A stretch of DNA of 64,000 nt from Psychrobacter sp. AH5. Its GTDB lineage: Bacteria; Pseudomonadota; Gammaproteobacteria; Pseudomonadales; Moraxellaceae. The notes under the pieces are model-generated. The model had not been told where the DNA came from, ran no database searches, and was given only the letters and a program-made list of their open reading frames with translations. Made by a program: the position numbers and the translations under genes. The stretch is taken from the NCBI RefSeq assembly GCF_040371085.1, contig NZ_JAMBMT010000001.1, positions 558,001 to 622,000 on the forward strand, read 5' to 3'. Numbering within the stretch: position 1 is the first letter of the stretch; every line of letters begins with the position of its first letter. This document shows positions 47,775-57,043 of this stretch, one piece after another.

Positions 47775-48716
47775 CTAAGAGTTTTTGAGATGATTATTGA
47801 TCCACGCCAAGATATCTTGATAAACCGTATGTTTCTCCAGCTCTTGTAGCGGCTCATGACGCATATGCGGATAAAGCTTTATAGTGATATCGCTGAATTT
47901 TTGCTGTTTTAAGCGGTTAACTACCTTCTGCACACCTCTGCCCATGTCACCGATAGGATCGTTTTTACCACTGATAAAGAGCATGGCAAAGTCTTTTTTG
48001 ATAGTAGTTGCCCAGCCTTTATTAAGACCTGATTGCATTAGGGTAAATAGCGTCAAATAGCCATTATTAGTAAATTCAAACCCCGTTAAAGGGTCAGCTT
48101 CATAAGCCTCAATATTGGCCTGATTCTCGCTTAACCAAGCAAAGGGCGAGGAGGAAATACGGTTATCAAGCTTACTATTAAGCACTTTATTCATGGTAGT
48201 AGCAAATAGCGTATTGGGCTTTTTAGGCGCGACTTTTGCTAGTAGCTTATTGATAGGCAAAATAGCTTTTGCTAACGGATTGACATCAGCGCTACCCATC
48301 AAGATAGCGCCAGCGAAGTTATGTGCGTGATGCTTCATTACCGTGCGCACAATAAAGGAGCCCATGGAGTGTCCCATAACGAAATGCGGGACATCAGGAT
48401 GCCGAGCTTTTAGGTTATCTGCCATCAAGATTACATCTTTTAATAAAGTCTGCACCGGATGCTCATCACCAAAAAACCCAAGCTCGCTTGCGGACTTGAC
48501 TGTCTTGCCATGACCGAGCTGATCATACGTGGCTACTGCAATACCGTTATCCGCTAAGAATTGTGCAAACTCGCTATAGCGGCCGCTGTGCTCGCTCATA
48601 CCATGAATTATTAATAAGGTAGCAGTTATTTTAGTAGCACTATCTGTAGGCTCAAAAAAACTATGGTGTAAATAGTGGCTAGTATCCGATGAGGTGATTT
48701 GCTCGGTAGTACTCAT
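47775..48716 (-). CDS. alpha/beta hydrolase, monoglyceride-lipase-like
   Basis: Cytoplasmic serine hydrolase of the Hydrolase_4 / monoacylglycerol lipase group, 313 residues. [20 protein letters not shown] is the family N-terminal signature (oxyanion region). The nucleophile elbow is [10 protein letters not shown], the acid is in [11 protein letters not shown], and the catalytic histidine in [20 protein letters not shown] precedes the ATG. Probably cleaves lipid-derived esters; no substrate can be assigned. No signal peptide. Confidence 0.87.
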   Translation of the reverse strand: MSTTEQITSSDTSHYLHHSFFEPTDSATKITATLLIIHGMSEHSGRYSEFAQFLADNGIAVATYDQLGHGKTVKSASELGFFGDEHPVQTLLKDVILMADNLKARHPDVPHFVMGHSMGSFIVRTVMKHHAHNFAGAILMGSADVNPLAKAILPINKLLAKVAPKKPNTLFATTMNKVLNSKLDNRISSSPFAWLSENQANIEAYEADPLTGFEFTNNGYLTLFTLMQSGLNKGWATTIKKDFAMLFISGKNDPIGDMGRGVQKVVNRLKQQKFSDITIKLYPHMRHEPLQELEKHTVYQDILAWINNHLKNS

Positions 48717-48762
48717 AAAGCTTCCTTGATCGATTTGGAGATTAACAAGATGGGTTAAGATT

Positions 48763-50562
48763 TTATTGCGCCGTATTATGGCTAGATAAACTGTCGTAAA
48801 TCGTTTTGCCTTCTTTGATGGTTTTTACCACTTTGATATCCCGTATTTTATCGGCTGGTACGCTCAAAGGATTTTGATCCAAAATAACTAAATCCGCTAA
48901 TTTGCCAGGAGTCAACGAGCCTTTGCTGTCCTCTTCATAATACTCATAAGCGGCGTGGCTGGTGATTGCTTTTAGCGCTTGATAAGGGCTGGCGCGCTCA
49001 TCGACACCGATAATTTTGCCAGTGCGTGAGGTACGATTGACCGCGGACCAGATACCAAATAAAGGATCGACAGGGGTGACGGTATCATCTGAGTGGTTGG
49101 TATATTTTAGTCCCATTTTATCGGCAGTGGCAATCGGACTTAAGAAGTTTGCGCGAGCTAAGCCTAAGTTTTTGACATGGACATCGCCCCAAAAGTAAGC
49201 GTGATTGGTAAAGAATGACGGTAGCATTTTATACTTTTTGAAAGCTTGTAGTTGATCAAGGCGCGCGAACTGCGCATGAATGGGAACGGTACGACGATCT
49301 TTATCCGCCGCTTGTCCGGTCTTTTTGATGGCATACTCATGAGCTTTAATCACCATATCGGTGGCACCATCGCCATTATTATGGATAAAGAGCTGATTAT
49401 CGCGAGCATAAGCTTTGGCAAACATCTCATTGAGCTCATCTTGACTCAAGCTTGGCAGGCCGCGGCAGTTACTATCACAATCGGCTACAGGCGTTAGATA
49501 AGGCTGACTAAAATAAGCGGTCTTGCCTTGCGGGGAGCCATCAGCGATAATCTTTGTGCCTTGTACTTTAAAGCCGTTTTGATAGCTTTTCCATTTAAAA
49601 TCTTTATCCGCTAAGTTCTCATCCAAGTCGCTCACGCCAGCTAGGGATATCAAATCGATCTTTAGCTTACCAGCATCAGCTTGCGCCTGAAAAAACTTAA
49701 TGGCATCACGCGTGGTTGAACCATCTTGGGCGGTGGTAATGCCATTGCTGGCATAATAGTCCTGCGTTTGCTCAAAGAACTGAGCTTGCTTAGGAGCCAG
49801 TACTTCTAATAAGTTACGCACGAAAGGATACATAGCGGTCTCTTGCACCAAACCGTTTGGCTCGTTAGAGCCTTTGACCCGAGCAATATTACCACCCTCT
49901 GGCGCTTTACTATCGGCCGTGATATTCATCTCAGCTAAGCCTTTAGAGTTCGCCACGCCCATATGACCGCTAGTATGTTGTAGATAAACCGGATTATTAG
50001 GCAGCACGCTATCGATCTCATCTTTGGTCGGATGACGACCCTCCGCTAATTGGGTCTCATCATAACCCCAGCCAAATCTCCACTCGCCATCAGCGATATT
50101 ATTATCTTTTTTATAAGCCTTTAGCGCTTGCAGCATTTTATCTATACTGTCAATCTTGCCTACTGGTGGTGGATTTAGATCAGCTTGACCGAATGTGTTA
50201 GAAATCATACCAAAATGACTGTGCGGATCGATAAACCCTGGTAATAAAGTTTGGTTTTTTAGATTGACTGAGATGGCATTTTTATATTTTGACTGTGCTT
50301 TGTCCAAGGTACCTACATAAGCAATTTTGCCGCCTTTAGTGACTAAGGCTTCGACCATCTCTGGCTGGTCGCTTTGCATAGTAATAATGTCGCCGTTATA
50401 GTAAACGGTGGCGGTAGAGTCTAGATTGTCTACGCTTTGCTTAGTCTTTGCTACGGTTTTATTCGTTTTTGTGAAAGCGGTGTCATGGCTGGAGCTACAA
50501 CCCATCATGGCTATTATACCTAAGCTTAATAAAGTAGGTTTGAGTAGAGGCATGAGAGTCAT
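48763..50562 (-). CDS. lipoprotein amidohydrolase, YtcJ-type
   Basis: Metal-dependent amidohydrolase (Amidohydro_3/YtcJ family), 599 residues. The N-terminus is a lipoprotein signal with lipobox MMGC, so it is anchored in the envelope, unusual compared with cytoplasmic YtcJ. The composite beta-sandwich begins TVYYNGDIITMQSD. The metal motif is LLPGFIDPHSHFG, followed by GWGYDETQLAEGRHPTKDE, YLQHTSGHMGVANS and the late metal histidines VPIHAQFARLDQ and NHSDDTVTPVDPLFGIW. The C-terminus closes with GSLTPGKLADLVILDQNPL. AAGGAG lies 5 bases upstream. The substrate is unknown. Confidence 0.87.
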   Translation of the reverse strand: MTLMPLLKPTLLSLGIIAMMGCSSSHDTAFTKTNKTVAKTKQSVDNLDSTATVYYNGDIITMQSDQPEMVEALVTKGGKIAYVGTLDKAQSKYKNAISVNLKNQTLLPGFIDPHSHFGMISNTFGQADLNPPPVGKIDSIDKMLQALKAYKKDNNIADGEWRFGWGYDETQLAEGRHPTKDEIDSVLPNNPVYLQHTSGHMGVANSKGLAEMNITADSKAPEGGNIARVKGSNEPNGLVQETAMYPFVRNLLEVLAPKQAQFFEQTQDYYASNGITTAQDGSTTRDAIKFFQAQADAGKLKIDLISLAGVSDLDENLADKDFKWKSYQNGFKVQGTKIIADGSPQGKTAYFSQPYLTPVADCDSNCRGLPSLSQDELNEMFAKAYARDNQLFIHNNGDGATDMVIKAHEYAIKKTGQAADKDRRTVPIHAQFARLDQLQAFKKYKMLPSFFTNHAYFWGDVHVKNLGLARANFLSPIATADKMGLKYTNHSDDTVTPVDPLFGIWSAVNRTSRTGKIIGVDERASPYQALKAITSHAAYEYYEEDSKGSLTPGKLADLVILDQNPLSVPADKIRDIKVVKTIKEGKTIYDSLSSHNTAQ

Positions 50563-50725
50563 TAAGGCTCCTTAGTAGCGGGCGAGGGTTAAAAGAGCGA
50601 TAAAGCTCTAAATAAATTAGCTTAAAAATATCATGGTTACCAATTTAACCACAATGACCTACAGGGTCAATGTTATTTTATTTACCAGGTCGTTAGCTTC
50701 AATAATGATTTAGCAGATACTAAAC

Positions 50726-50769
50726 GAACCAATAATGAACCAATAATGAACCAATAACGAACTAATAGT
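50726..50769 (+). repeat. 11-bp tandem repeat upstream of flavoprotein gene
   Basis: Four successive units: GAACCAATAAT twice, then GAACCAATAAC and the decayed GAACTAATAGT. The array ends 9 bases before the start codon at 50779, so it covers the probable ribosome-binding region. Confidence 0.93.
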
Positions 50770-50778
50770 AAGAAACTT

Positions 50779-51924
50779 ATGAAAAATACAGCAGTCAAAC
50801 GAGCTAAACATCTACTATTAGCTGGCGGAGGTCATGCGCATATTGGCCTATTGCGTCGTCTTAGCGATAAGCCACTAAAAGATGTCGCTATTACTTTGAT
50901 AACTGAGCAGCCGCAAACGCTTTATTCAGGGATGCTGCCCGGCTGGATGGCAGGGCATTATAACCTTGCTGAGATAACTATCGACATGATTGAGCTATGC
51001 AGACGTGCCGAAGTGTCGTTATTGCAGCAGCCTATAATAGCGGTTGATGCTGAGACGCAGACTGTCGTCACTAGCAAAGATGAGACGCTTGATTATCAGG
51101 TTTTATCATTAAACACTGGCGCTGACACGGACTTGCACTGGTTAAAATCTGATGATTCAGAGGCTGAAAAAGCTGATGATAATCATGTTAAGGTTGTCCC
51201 CGTGCGTCCATTAGCTAACTTCGTTTTGCAGTGGCAACAAATCTTGCAAGAGGCCAAGCAAGCGGATCAGTATAAGCTAGCAGTGGTTGGCGCTGGAGCG
51301 GCGGCGGCAGAGCTCGTCATGGCAGCGCAGTTTGCCTTACAGCAAATCAGTCCTAAGCATCAAGCTTATCTAGTCTGCGGTGAGCAGCTACTCTCTGACT
51401 TTGCTCAAGGTTTCAAGTCTCGCGTCATTAAACAACTGCAGCGTCATAATATTGATATTATCTATGAGCGCGCTGAGAGCTTAACGAATGAGCAGCTGCT
51501 AACGACTAAGCAAAGCTTGCCTGTGAATGCAGTCATTGCCGCGACTGGCGTTATGGGTTCAGCTTGGAGCGAGCATAGCAATTTGGCAACGGTAGAGAAT
51601 GGCTTTATTGCCGTCAATAGCTATCAGCAAAGTATCTCACATGCCAATGTGTTTGCCGTTGGTGATGTCTGCAGCCGCGTCGATCGCGATATGGCGCACT
51701 CAGGTGTCCATGCGGTATTTGGCGGCGCGGTAGCAGCGGATAATCTGTTAGCTTATCTAGCAGGCAAACCTCTAAAGAGTTATCAGCCCAAAAATCGTAC
51801 GCTATATCTATTATCTTGCGGTGATAAATACGCTATCGGTAGTTGGGGCAGATACAGTGTGCAAGGTCGCTGGGTTTGGGCACTTAAAAAGTATATTGAT
51901 AAGCGTTTTGTCAATAAAAAGTAA
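50779..51924 (+). CDS. FAD/NAD(P)-binding oxidoreductase, SelD-associated NDH-like
   Basis: 381-residue flavoprotein of the pyridine-nucleotide-disulphide class. The N-terminal motif LLLAGGGHAHIGLLRRL, followed by TLYSGMLPGWMAGHYNLAEI, marks the NADH-dehydrogenase-like group that is often fused to SelD (selenide, water dikinase) or stands alone. The NAD site is VVGAGAAAAELVMAAQFAL and the C-terminal FAD motif is ANVFAVGDVCSRVDRDMAHS. No SelD domain is fused here and none is in the window. Probably a membrane-peripheral quinone or other electron-transfer oxidoreductase. There is no strong Shine-Dalgarno; 11-bp repeats occupy that place. Confidence 0.82.
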   Translation: MKNTAVKRAKHLLLAGGGHAHIGLLRRLSDKPLKDVAITLITEQPQTLYSGMLPGWMAGHYNLAEITIDMIELCRRAEVSLLQQPIIAVDAETQTVVTSKDETLDYQVLSLNTGADTDLHWLKSDDSEAEKADDNHVKVVPVRPLANFVLQWQQILQEAKQADQYKLAVVGAGAAAAELVMAAQFALQQISPKHQAYLVCGEQLLSDFAQGFKSRVIKQLQRHNIDIIYERAESLTNEQLLTTKQSLPVNAVIAATGVMGSAWSEHSNLATVENGFIAVNSYQQSISHANVFAVGDVCSRVDRDMAHSGVHAVFGGAVAADNLLAYLAGKPLKSYQPKNRTLYLLSCGDKYAIGSWGRYSVQGRWVWALKKYIDKRFVNKK

Positions 51925-52191
51925 AATTTTTATAAATTCAACAGCCGCTAATTATTATTACCACTTTTTAATAAAAATATTGGTGACATAATACCGTATC
52001 ATTGATTAGTTAAACTTGAATTTAGCTATCGATTGATTAGACTATAATCAATAATAATGCGAATAATGTGACATGCATTAGGTTGCTAAGTGACTTTAAA
52101 TCCATTATCAAGCCGCTCAACTTACCATGCTATACATAGATATAAACTGCTCGTTTTCACTTATCCCTCCCCAAAAGGACAATAGTCGTTT

Positions 52192-54363
52192 ATGAAAAAG
52201 ATCTTAATTGTCCTAGTCGTCATCTTAGTCATTGCCGGGTTTTTCTTCTTTGGCTTTGATGACTTATTAACCTTACAAGGTATTCAGGCGCGTCTATCGC
52301 AGTTTTATGAGTGGCGTGATGAATCGCCGCTATTAGTAGGCGGCTTGTTCTTTTTGGCTTATGTGCTTGTCGCCGCCTTTTCATTGCCAGGCGCGGCTAT
52401 TATGACTTTGTTAGCTGGCGCTTTGTTTGGCCTATGGTGGGGCTTATTACTGGCCTCTTTTGCTTCGAGCATTGGCGCGCTATTTGCCTTTTTGGCCGCA
52501 CGTTTTTTGTTTCGCGACAGCTTCCAAACTAAATTTGCCAGTAAGCTTAAAAGTATCAATGACGGTATAGCAAAAGATGGTGGCTTCTATTTATTTACCG
52601 TGCGCTTATTGCCGATATTTCCATTTTTTTTGGTCAATATTTTGATGGGTTTGACGACTATTAAGGCTTGGACTTATTACTGGGTCAGTCAACTCGGCAT
52701 GCTAGCTGGCACTTTTGTCTACGTTAATGCTGGCGTACAACTCGCACAGATTGAGAGCCTTGGTGATGTTATTTCACCTACATTGTTAGGCTCCTTTGCG
52801 CTGCTAGCGATATTTCCATTATTGGCCAAAAAAGCCCTCGATTGGTACAAAGCTCAGCAAGTCTACAAAGGCTGGCATAAGCCTAAATCCTTTGATCGCA
52901 ATATGGTAGTGATCGGCGCAGGGGCAGGCGGGCTAGTCTCTGCTTATATCGCTGCTACTGTCAAAGCTAAAGTGACACTAGTTGAAGCTAATAAAATGGG
53001 CGGCGACTGCTTAAATTATGGCTGCGTACCTAGTAAATCACTGATAAAAAGTGCCAAAGTTGCTCATCATATGCGCCATGGTGCAGACTACGGGTTACAA
53101 AATGTCGAGGTCAATTACGACTTCAAATCAGTAATGAGCCGCATACAGCGCATTATCAAAAAAATAGAACCTAATGACAGCGTTGAGCGCTATAGCGGAC
53201 TTGGGGTAGAGGTTATCAAAGGCTACGCCACGATCGTTAATCCGTGGACAGTAGAGATTAAGGATAATAATGGTCAAGTGCAGCAGCTGACGACTCGTAA
53301 TATCGTTATCGCTGCCGGTAGCCGACCTTTTATACCGCCTATCGATGGGTTAGAAAACATCGACTATTTGACTAGTGATACTCTTTGGCAAAAGCTTAGT
53401 CATCAACAGTCGCCGCCTAAACGCTTGGTTATCATCGGTGGCGGTCCTATCGGCTGTGAGTTATCGCAAGCCTTTGCGCGTTTAGGCTCTAATGTCACGC
53501 AGATAGAGCGCGGTAGTCGGCTGCTAAAAAAAGAAGATCCGGAAGTGGCAGAGTATGCTAAAGACTGTCTAGAGACTGATGGCGTAAACGTATTACTCAA
53601 TCACGATGCTATACGCTGTACGCGTGACGATATTAATAGTGCGTTGCAAAGCCTGACGGTGAAAGATAAGCAAGGGGTTGAGGCGACTATTGAGTTTGAT
53701 GCTTTGCTTATCGCGGTCGGACGACAAGCGCGGACTACTGGTTATGGTCTTGAGAATTTAGGCATTGATACTTTTGATACCGGCGGTACTCTTGTTACTA
53801 ACGACTACTTAGAAACAAAGTTCCCTAATATTTTAGCGGCTGGTGATGTCGCAGGCCCCTATCAGTTCACTCATGTAGCCTCCCATCAAGCTTGGTATGC
53901 GGCGGTCAATAGCTTATTTGGCGGTCTAAAAAAGTTCAAAGTCGATTATCGAGTGATTCCTTGGGTGACTTTTATTGATCCTGAAATTGCCCGCGTTGGG
54001 CTTAGTGAAACTGAGGCTCATGAGCAAGATATTAAGTTTGAAGTGACGCGTTATGATATCGGCGATCTGGATCGCGCCATAACTGAAAGCCAAGCGACAG
54101 GCTGGGTAAAGGTATTGACTGTGCCTAATAAAGATAAAATACTTGGCGTGACTATCGTCGGTAATAATGCAGGCGAGTTATTAGCCGAATACGTCTTGGC
54201 GATGAAACATAATCTTGGCCTTAATAAAATCCTTGGCACTATCCATCCTTATCCGACCATGAGTGAGGCGAATAAGTACGCGGCAGGGGCGTGGAAACGC
54301 AATCATGCGCCAGAGAAATTACTTAAGTGGGTAGAGAGGTATCATCGGTTTAAACGCAGTTAG
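52192..54363 (+). CDS. fusion: VTT/TVP38 membrane domain plus mercuric-reductase-like flavoenzyme
   Basis: 723-residue two-part protein. Residues 1 to about 230 are an integral membrane VTT (DedA/TVP38/SNARE-associated) domain, with FSLPGAAIMTLLAGALFGLW and the RLLPIFPFFLVNILMGLT re-entrant motif. From residue 240 a complete class I pyridine-nucleotide-disulphide oxidoreductase follows. It has FAD motif VIGAGAGGLVSAYIAA, the redox pair GGDCLNYGCVPSKSL, NAD motif VIIGGGPIGCELSQAFARLG, AAGDVAGPYQFTHVA, and the dimer-interface motif GTIHPYPTMSEA. The missing MerA NmerA domain and the membrane part argue against plain mercury reduction. Such fusions occur in other proteobacteria; the substrate is unknown. 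An AAAAGGACAATAGTCGTTT site precedes the start. Confidence 0.9.
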   Translation: MKKILIVLVVILVIAGFFFFGFDDLLTLQGIQARLSQFYEWRDESPLLVGGLFFLAYVLVAAFSLPGAAIMTLLAGALFGLWWGLLLASFASSIGALFAFLAARFLFRDSFQTKFASKLKSINDGIAKDGGFYLFTVRLLPIFPFFLVNILMGLTTIKAWTYYWVSQLGMLAGTFVYVNAGVQLAQIESLGDVISPTLLGSFALLAIFPLLAKKALDWYKAQQVYKGWHKPKSFDRNMVVIGAGAGGLVSAYIAATVKAKVTLVEANKMGGDCLNYGCVPSKSLIKSAKVAHHMRHGADYGLQNVEVNYDFKSVMSRIQRIIKKIEPNDSVERYSGLGVEVIKGYATIVNPWTVEIKDNNGQVQQLTTRNIVIAAGSRPFIPPIDGLENIDYLTSDTLWQKLSHQQSPPKRLVIIGGGPIGCELSQAFARLGSNVTQIERGSRLLKKEDPEVAEYAKDCLETDGVNVLLNHDAIRCTRDDINSALQSLTVKDKQGVEATIEFDALLIAVGRQARTTGYGLENLGIDTFDTGGTLVTNDYLETKFPNILAAGDVAGPYQFTHVASHQAWYAAVNSLFGGLKKFKVDYRVIPWVTFIDPEIARVGLSETEAHEQDIKFEVTRYDIGDLDRAITESQATGWVKVLTVPNKDKILGVTIVGNNAGELLAEYVLAMKHNLGLNKILGTIHPYPTMSEANKYAAGAWKRNHAPEKLLKWVERYHRFKRS

Positions 54364-54423
54364 ACATTAGATGATTGAATTGACACAGTTCTTTTTAACT
54401 AAAAGCTTATAAAGCTACTACCA

Positions 54424-54897
54424 CTAGCGTTTAGAAAATCTATTATATAAACCCTGAGCCAATGCTTTGACGATCATCGCCTGACTTTGTGCAAAGCCTT
54501 TGTATTTAGGCAGCTTATCGTCTATATCTGCGACACGGCGATTATAAAACAGATGCATGCTAGGTTCTGGTAGTGCCGCTGCATCAGCATAATTGCTAGT
54601 AGGCACTAATAGCAGATTGCCGCCCATTGCCATCTCTATACTAGGTTTATTGCAGCTTTTGCAAAGTCCACGGCTTATATTTGGTGGTAGTTTCCAGCGG
54701 CGAAACTTAGTACGCATTAGCTTTAGCTCACTGACATCTGGCTTAACTAAAACGGTGATATCGTTATAAGCTTGTCCGGTGTATTCCTGACAAATAGTAC
54801 AATGACAGATAAAGCGAGCAATCGGCGTGTTGTTAATCAGGTAGGTATTGCTACAGCAAGAGCAGGAGCCTTCTTGCGGCGTAAATTGTTTGCTCAT
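54424..54897 (-). CDS. GFA-family zinc-binding protein
   Basis: 157-residue protein of the GFA (glutathione-dependent formaldehyde-activating enzyme-like) fold. The zinc cysteines are seen in GSCSCCSNTYLIN, RFICHCTICQEYTGQAYND and GLCKSCNKPSIEM. The C-terminal 40 residues (DDKLPKYKGFAQSQAM) are helical. Members of this family are mostly of unproved activity, so no formaldehyde role should be assumed. AAGGATTGACCG precedes the ATG. It is convergent with the fusion flavoenzyme and lies after the lipA terminator. Confidence 0.82.
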   Translation of the reverse strand: MSKQFTPQEGSCSCCSNTYLINNTPIARFICHCTICQEYTGQAYNDITVLVKPDVSELKLMRTKFRRWKLPPNISRGLCKSCNKPSIEMAMGGNLLLVPTSNYADAAALPEPSMHLFYNRRVADIDDKLPKYKGFAQSQAMIVKALAQGLYNRFSKR

Positions 54898-55036
54898 CGG
54901 TCAATCCTTTTTATTAAAATAAAGTTATAAGAAGAAAGTTAGCTATGTTTATTCTCGAAATTCATTAAAGCGAAATATAACATTTTCTGAGTGTCTCATA
55001 ATATTGGCTTTAAGTAGAGCTGCTGATCATTTAGAC

Positions 55037-55070
55037 AAAAAAAGAGACCTTGCTAGGTCTCCTTTTTTTT
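55037..55070 (-). terminator. terminator of lipA
   Basis: GAGACCT and AGGTCTC pair around a 4-base loop between runs of A and T on both sides; active on the minus strand after lipA, and probably bidirectional. Confidence 0.92.
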
Positions 55071-55108
55071 GCTACTAATCATTCATAAACAACTTTATAG
55101 AATAACTA

Positions 55109-56155
55109 TTAGCAGCCTAATTTACCTTCCGCTGCAAGCGCTTTTTTGCTACGAACTGGCGCAGGACAGTCCTCGCCATAGTATTGACGATCGGCAAAGT
55201 AGCTTGAGCGCACCATAGGACCGGCCCAAATGCTAAAGAAGCCAATCTTTTTGCCATAATCCATGTAGCGCTGAAACTCATCAGGATGCACGTAACGATC
55301 GACTGGCGCATGATCCTTACTCGGCTGCAAGTACTGACCTACGGTAATCATATCGACATCATGGGCTTTTAGATCATCAAGTAGCGCGTAAACCTCTTCT
55401 TCAGTCTCACCAAGACCCACCATAAACCCGCATTTGGTGGCGATATCAGGGCGACGCTCTTTATAAATCTTTAGCAGATCTAGCGAATGCTGATAGTCAG
55501 AACCCGGACGGAAGGCTTTATACAGACGCGGCACCGTTTCGATATTATGGTTAAACACATCCGGCGCAGTCTCCGTCAATAAATCGAGCGCTATATCCAT
55601 ACGGCCACGAAAATCAGGGACTAGGATCTCAATTAAGCAATTAGGGCTCAAAGCTCTAGATTCATTCAATACTTCGACAAAATGCTGCGCGCCGCCATCC
55701 TTTAGATCATCGCGATCCACTGAGGTGATAACCGCGTATTTTAGCCCTAAACCTAAGATAGTCTCAGCGGTATGACGCGGCTCATCCTTATCAAGCTCAT
55801 TAGGGCGACCGTGACCGACATCACAAAACGGGCAGCGACGGGTACAAATATCGCCCATAATCATAAAGGTAGCAGTACCATCAGAGAAGCACTGCGCAAG
55901 ATTGGGGCAGGCCGCTTCTTCGCAAACGGTATAGAGCTTTTGCTCACGTAGTTTGGCTTTGATACGCGCCACTTCCGCAGGGGAGGATAGCTTTACTCGT
56001 ATCCAATCCGGTTTTTGCTTAGTCTCAACAGTAGGAATCACCTTAATAGGTATACGGGCAACCTTATCGTAGCCGCGCAACTTTTCGCCTTGAATGGCTT
56101 TTTTGGGCTTAGCTTTAACAGCAGGAACGTGGGTTTGTACAGCTAATGAGCTCAT
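55109..56155 (-). CDS. lipA: lipoyl synthase
   Basis: Radical-SAM enzyme that inserts two sulphurs into octanoyl chains on lipoyl domains of 2-oxoacid dehydrogenases. 348 residues from Met 56155; the open frame goes back 19 codons to a TTG, which I reject. Auxiliary cluster cysteines are [12 protein letters not shown] and the radical-SAM cluster is [52 protein letters not shown] and [11 protein letters not shown] follow, and the C-terminal [10 protein letters not shown] gives the arginine-serine motif that coordinates the auxiliary cluster. Cofactor supply for PDH/2-oxoglutarate dehydrogenase fits with acnB nearby, but the genes are not one operon. Confidence 0.96.
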   Translation of the reverse strand: MSSLAVQTHVPAVKAKPKKAIQGEKLRGYDKVARIPIKVIPTVETKQKPDWIRVKLSSPAEVARIKAKLREQKLYTVCEEAACPNLAQCFSDGTATFMIMGDICTRRCPFCDVGHGRPNELDKDEPRHTAETILGLGLKYAVITSVDRDDLKDGGAQHFVEVLNESRALSPNCLIEILVPDFRGRMDIALDLLTETAPDVFNHNIETVPRLYKAFRPGSDYQHSLDLLKIYKERRPDIATKCGFMVGLGETEEEVYALLDDLKAHDVDMITVGQYLQPSKDHAPVDRYVHPDEFQRYMDYGKKIGFFSIWAGPMVRSSYFADRQYYGEDCPAPVRSKKALAAEGKLGC

Positions 56156-56382
56156 AGAGTTATCCCTAACCCTCACTGTCTTTGTATCAAGGCCTAAACC
56201 TTTATAAGACAAGGGTTTTATTTTATTATCTGATAGTAGTGAGTCTTAGATTTTATCGAGTAATTATAGCAAAATTTGCTTTAGTAATCATCTAGCTATC
56301 GTCAAAGAAGCTAGTATAAAAGTAATTCAATAGCTGATTGGACGGTTTTGGAGACTAGCGGAATATTAGAGACCATCAGTTT

Positions 56383-56778
56383 TTACTTTTCAATATCAAT
56401 ACCCATCTCAGTAAATACCTCAATAGCCGCTCGAAAGGCTTCTTGCGTCGTTGGCGCGCCGCAATAAGGCAGGCTATGCATCAGTACTTCGCGAATCTCG
56501 CTGACACTTGCGCCATTGTTGATAGCACCGCGGATATGACCTTTTAACTCATTAGGGCTTTTTTGCGCGATCAAGAATGACAAGGTGACTAATGAGCGGT
56601 ATTTGCGTGGCAATATTGAGTCGTCTTGCCAAGTGCTGCCCCAAGCGTGCTCAATGATCCAATCCTGCAACGGCTGAGTAAAAGCGGTTGCCCCCTTAAG
56701 AGAGCGCTCAACATGTGCTGCGCCCATAACTTCGGTACGAACCTTTAGCCCTTTATCATAATTTGAGTCATTATCCAT
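56383..56778 (-). CDS. carboxymuconolactone decarboxylase family protein
   Basis: 131-residue helical protein of the CMD/AhpD-like fold. It matches PcaC-like members: KVRTEVMGAAHVERSLKGAT, WSTWQ-type GSTWQDDSILPRKYRSLVTL, then FLIAQKSPNELKGHIRGAIN and LPYCGAPTTQEAFRAA. The AhpD peroxidase pair CxxC is absent; a single cysteine is at PYCGAP. PcaC acts in protocatechuate breakdown, but no other pca genes are nearby, so that role is uncertain. AGGAAAAGCC precedes the start. Confidence 0.85.
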   Translation of the reverse strand: MDNDSNYDKGLKVRTEVMGAAHVERSLKGATAFTQPLQDWIIEHAWGSTWQDDSILPRKYRSLVTLSFLIAQKSPNELKGHIRGAINNGASVSEIREVLMHSLPYCGAPTTQEAFRAAIEVFTEMGIDIEK

Positions 56779-57043
56779 ATGGCTTTTCCTAATAATCTTA
56801 GACGGTTAATTGAAAGGTAGTTATAAGGTGATAATAATCCGCTTAGTTATACCATCCATTTTTTTAATAAATGTTGGCTATGCAAGGCGCTTTAGCCCCT
56901 AACCATTAACATTTTGAGCATTTTAGGCTATCATTGCCATACTAATTATTCAATATTTGTATTCAATTAAGCACATTGACGCAGGCTGTTATACTGACTA
57001 CCCCCGTGATGTGCTGATCATCGACCGACGAGGAAAACTATAT

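Noticed and set aside
52192..54363. Mercuric reductase of a mer operon
   Set aside because: No merR, merT or merP genes and no NmerA domain; the membrane VTT domain points elsewhere.
56957..57043. 29-residue extension of AcnB
   Set aside because: No ribosome site at 56957, while GAGGAAAAC precedes Met 57044 and the family starts there.
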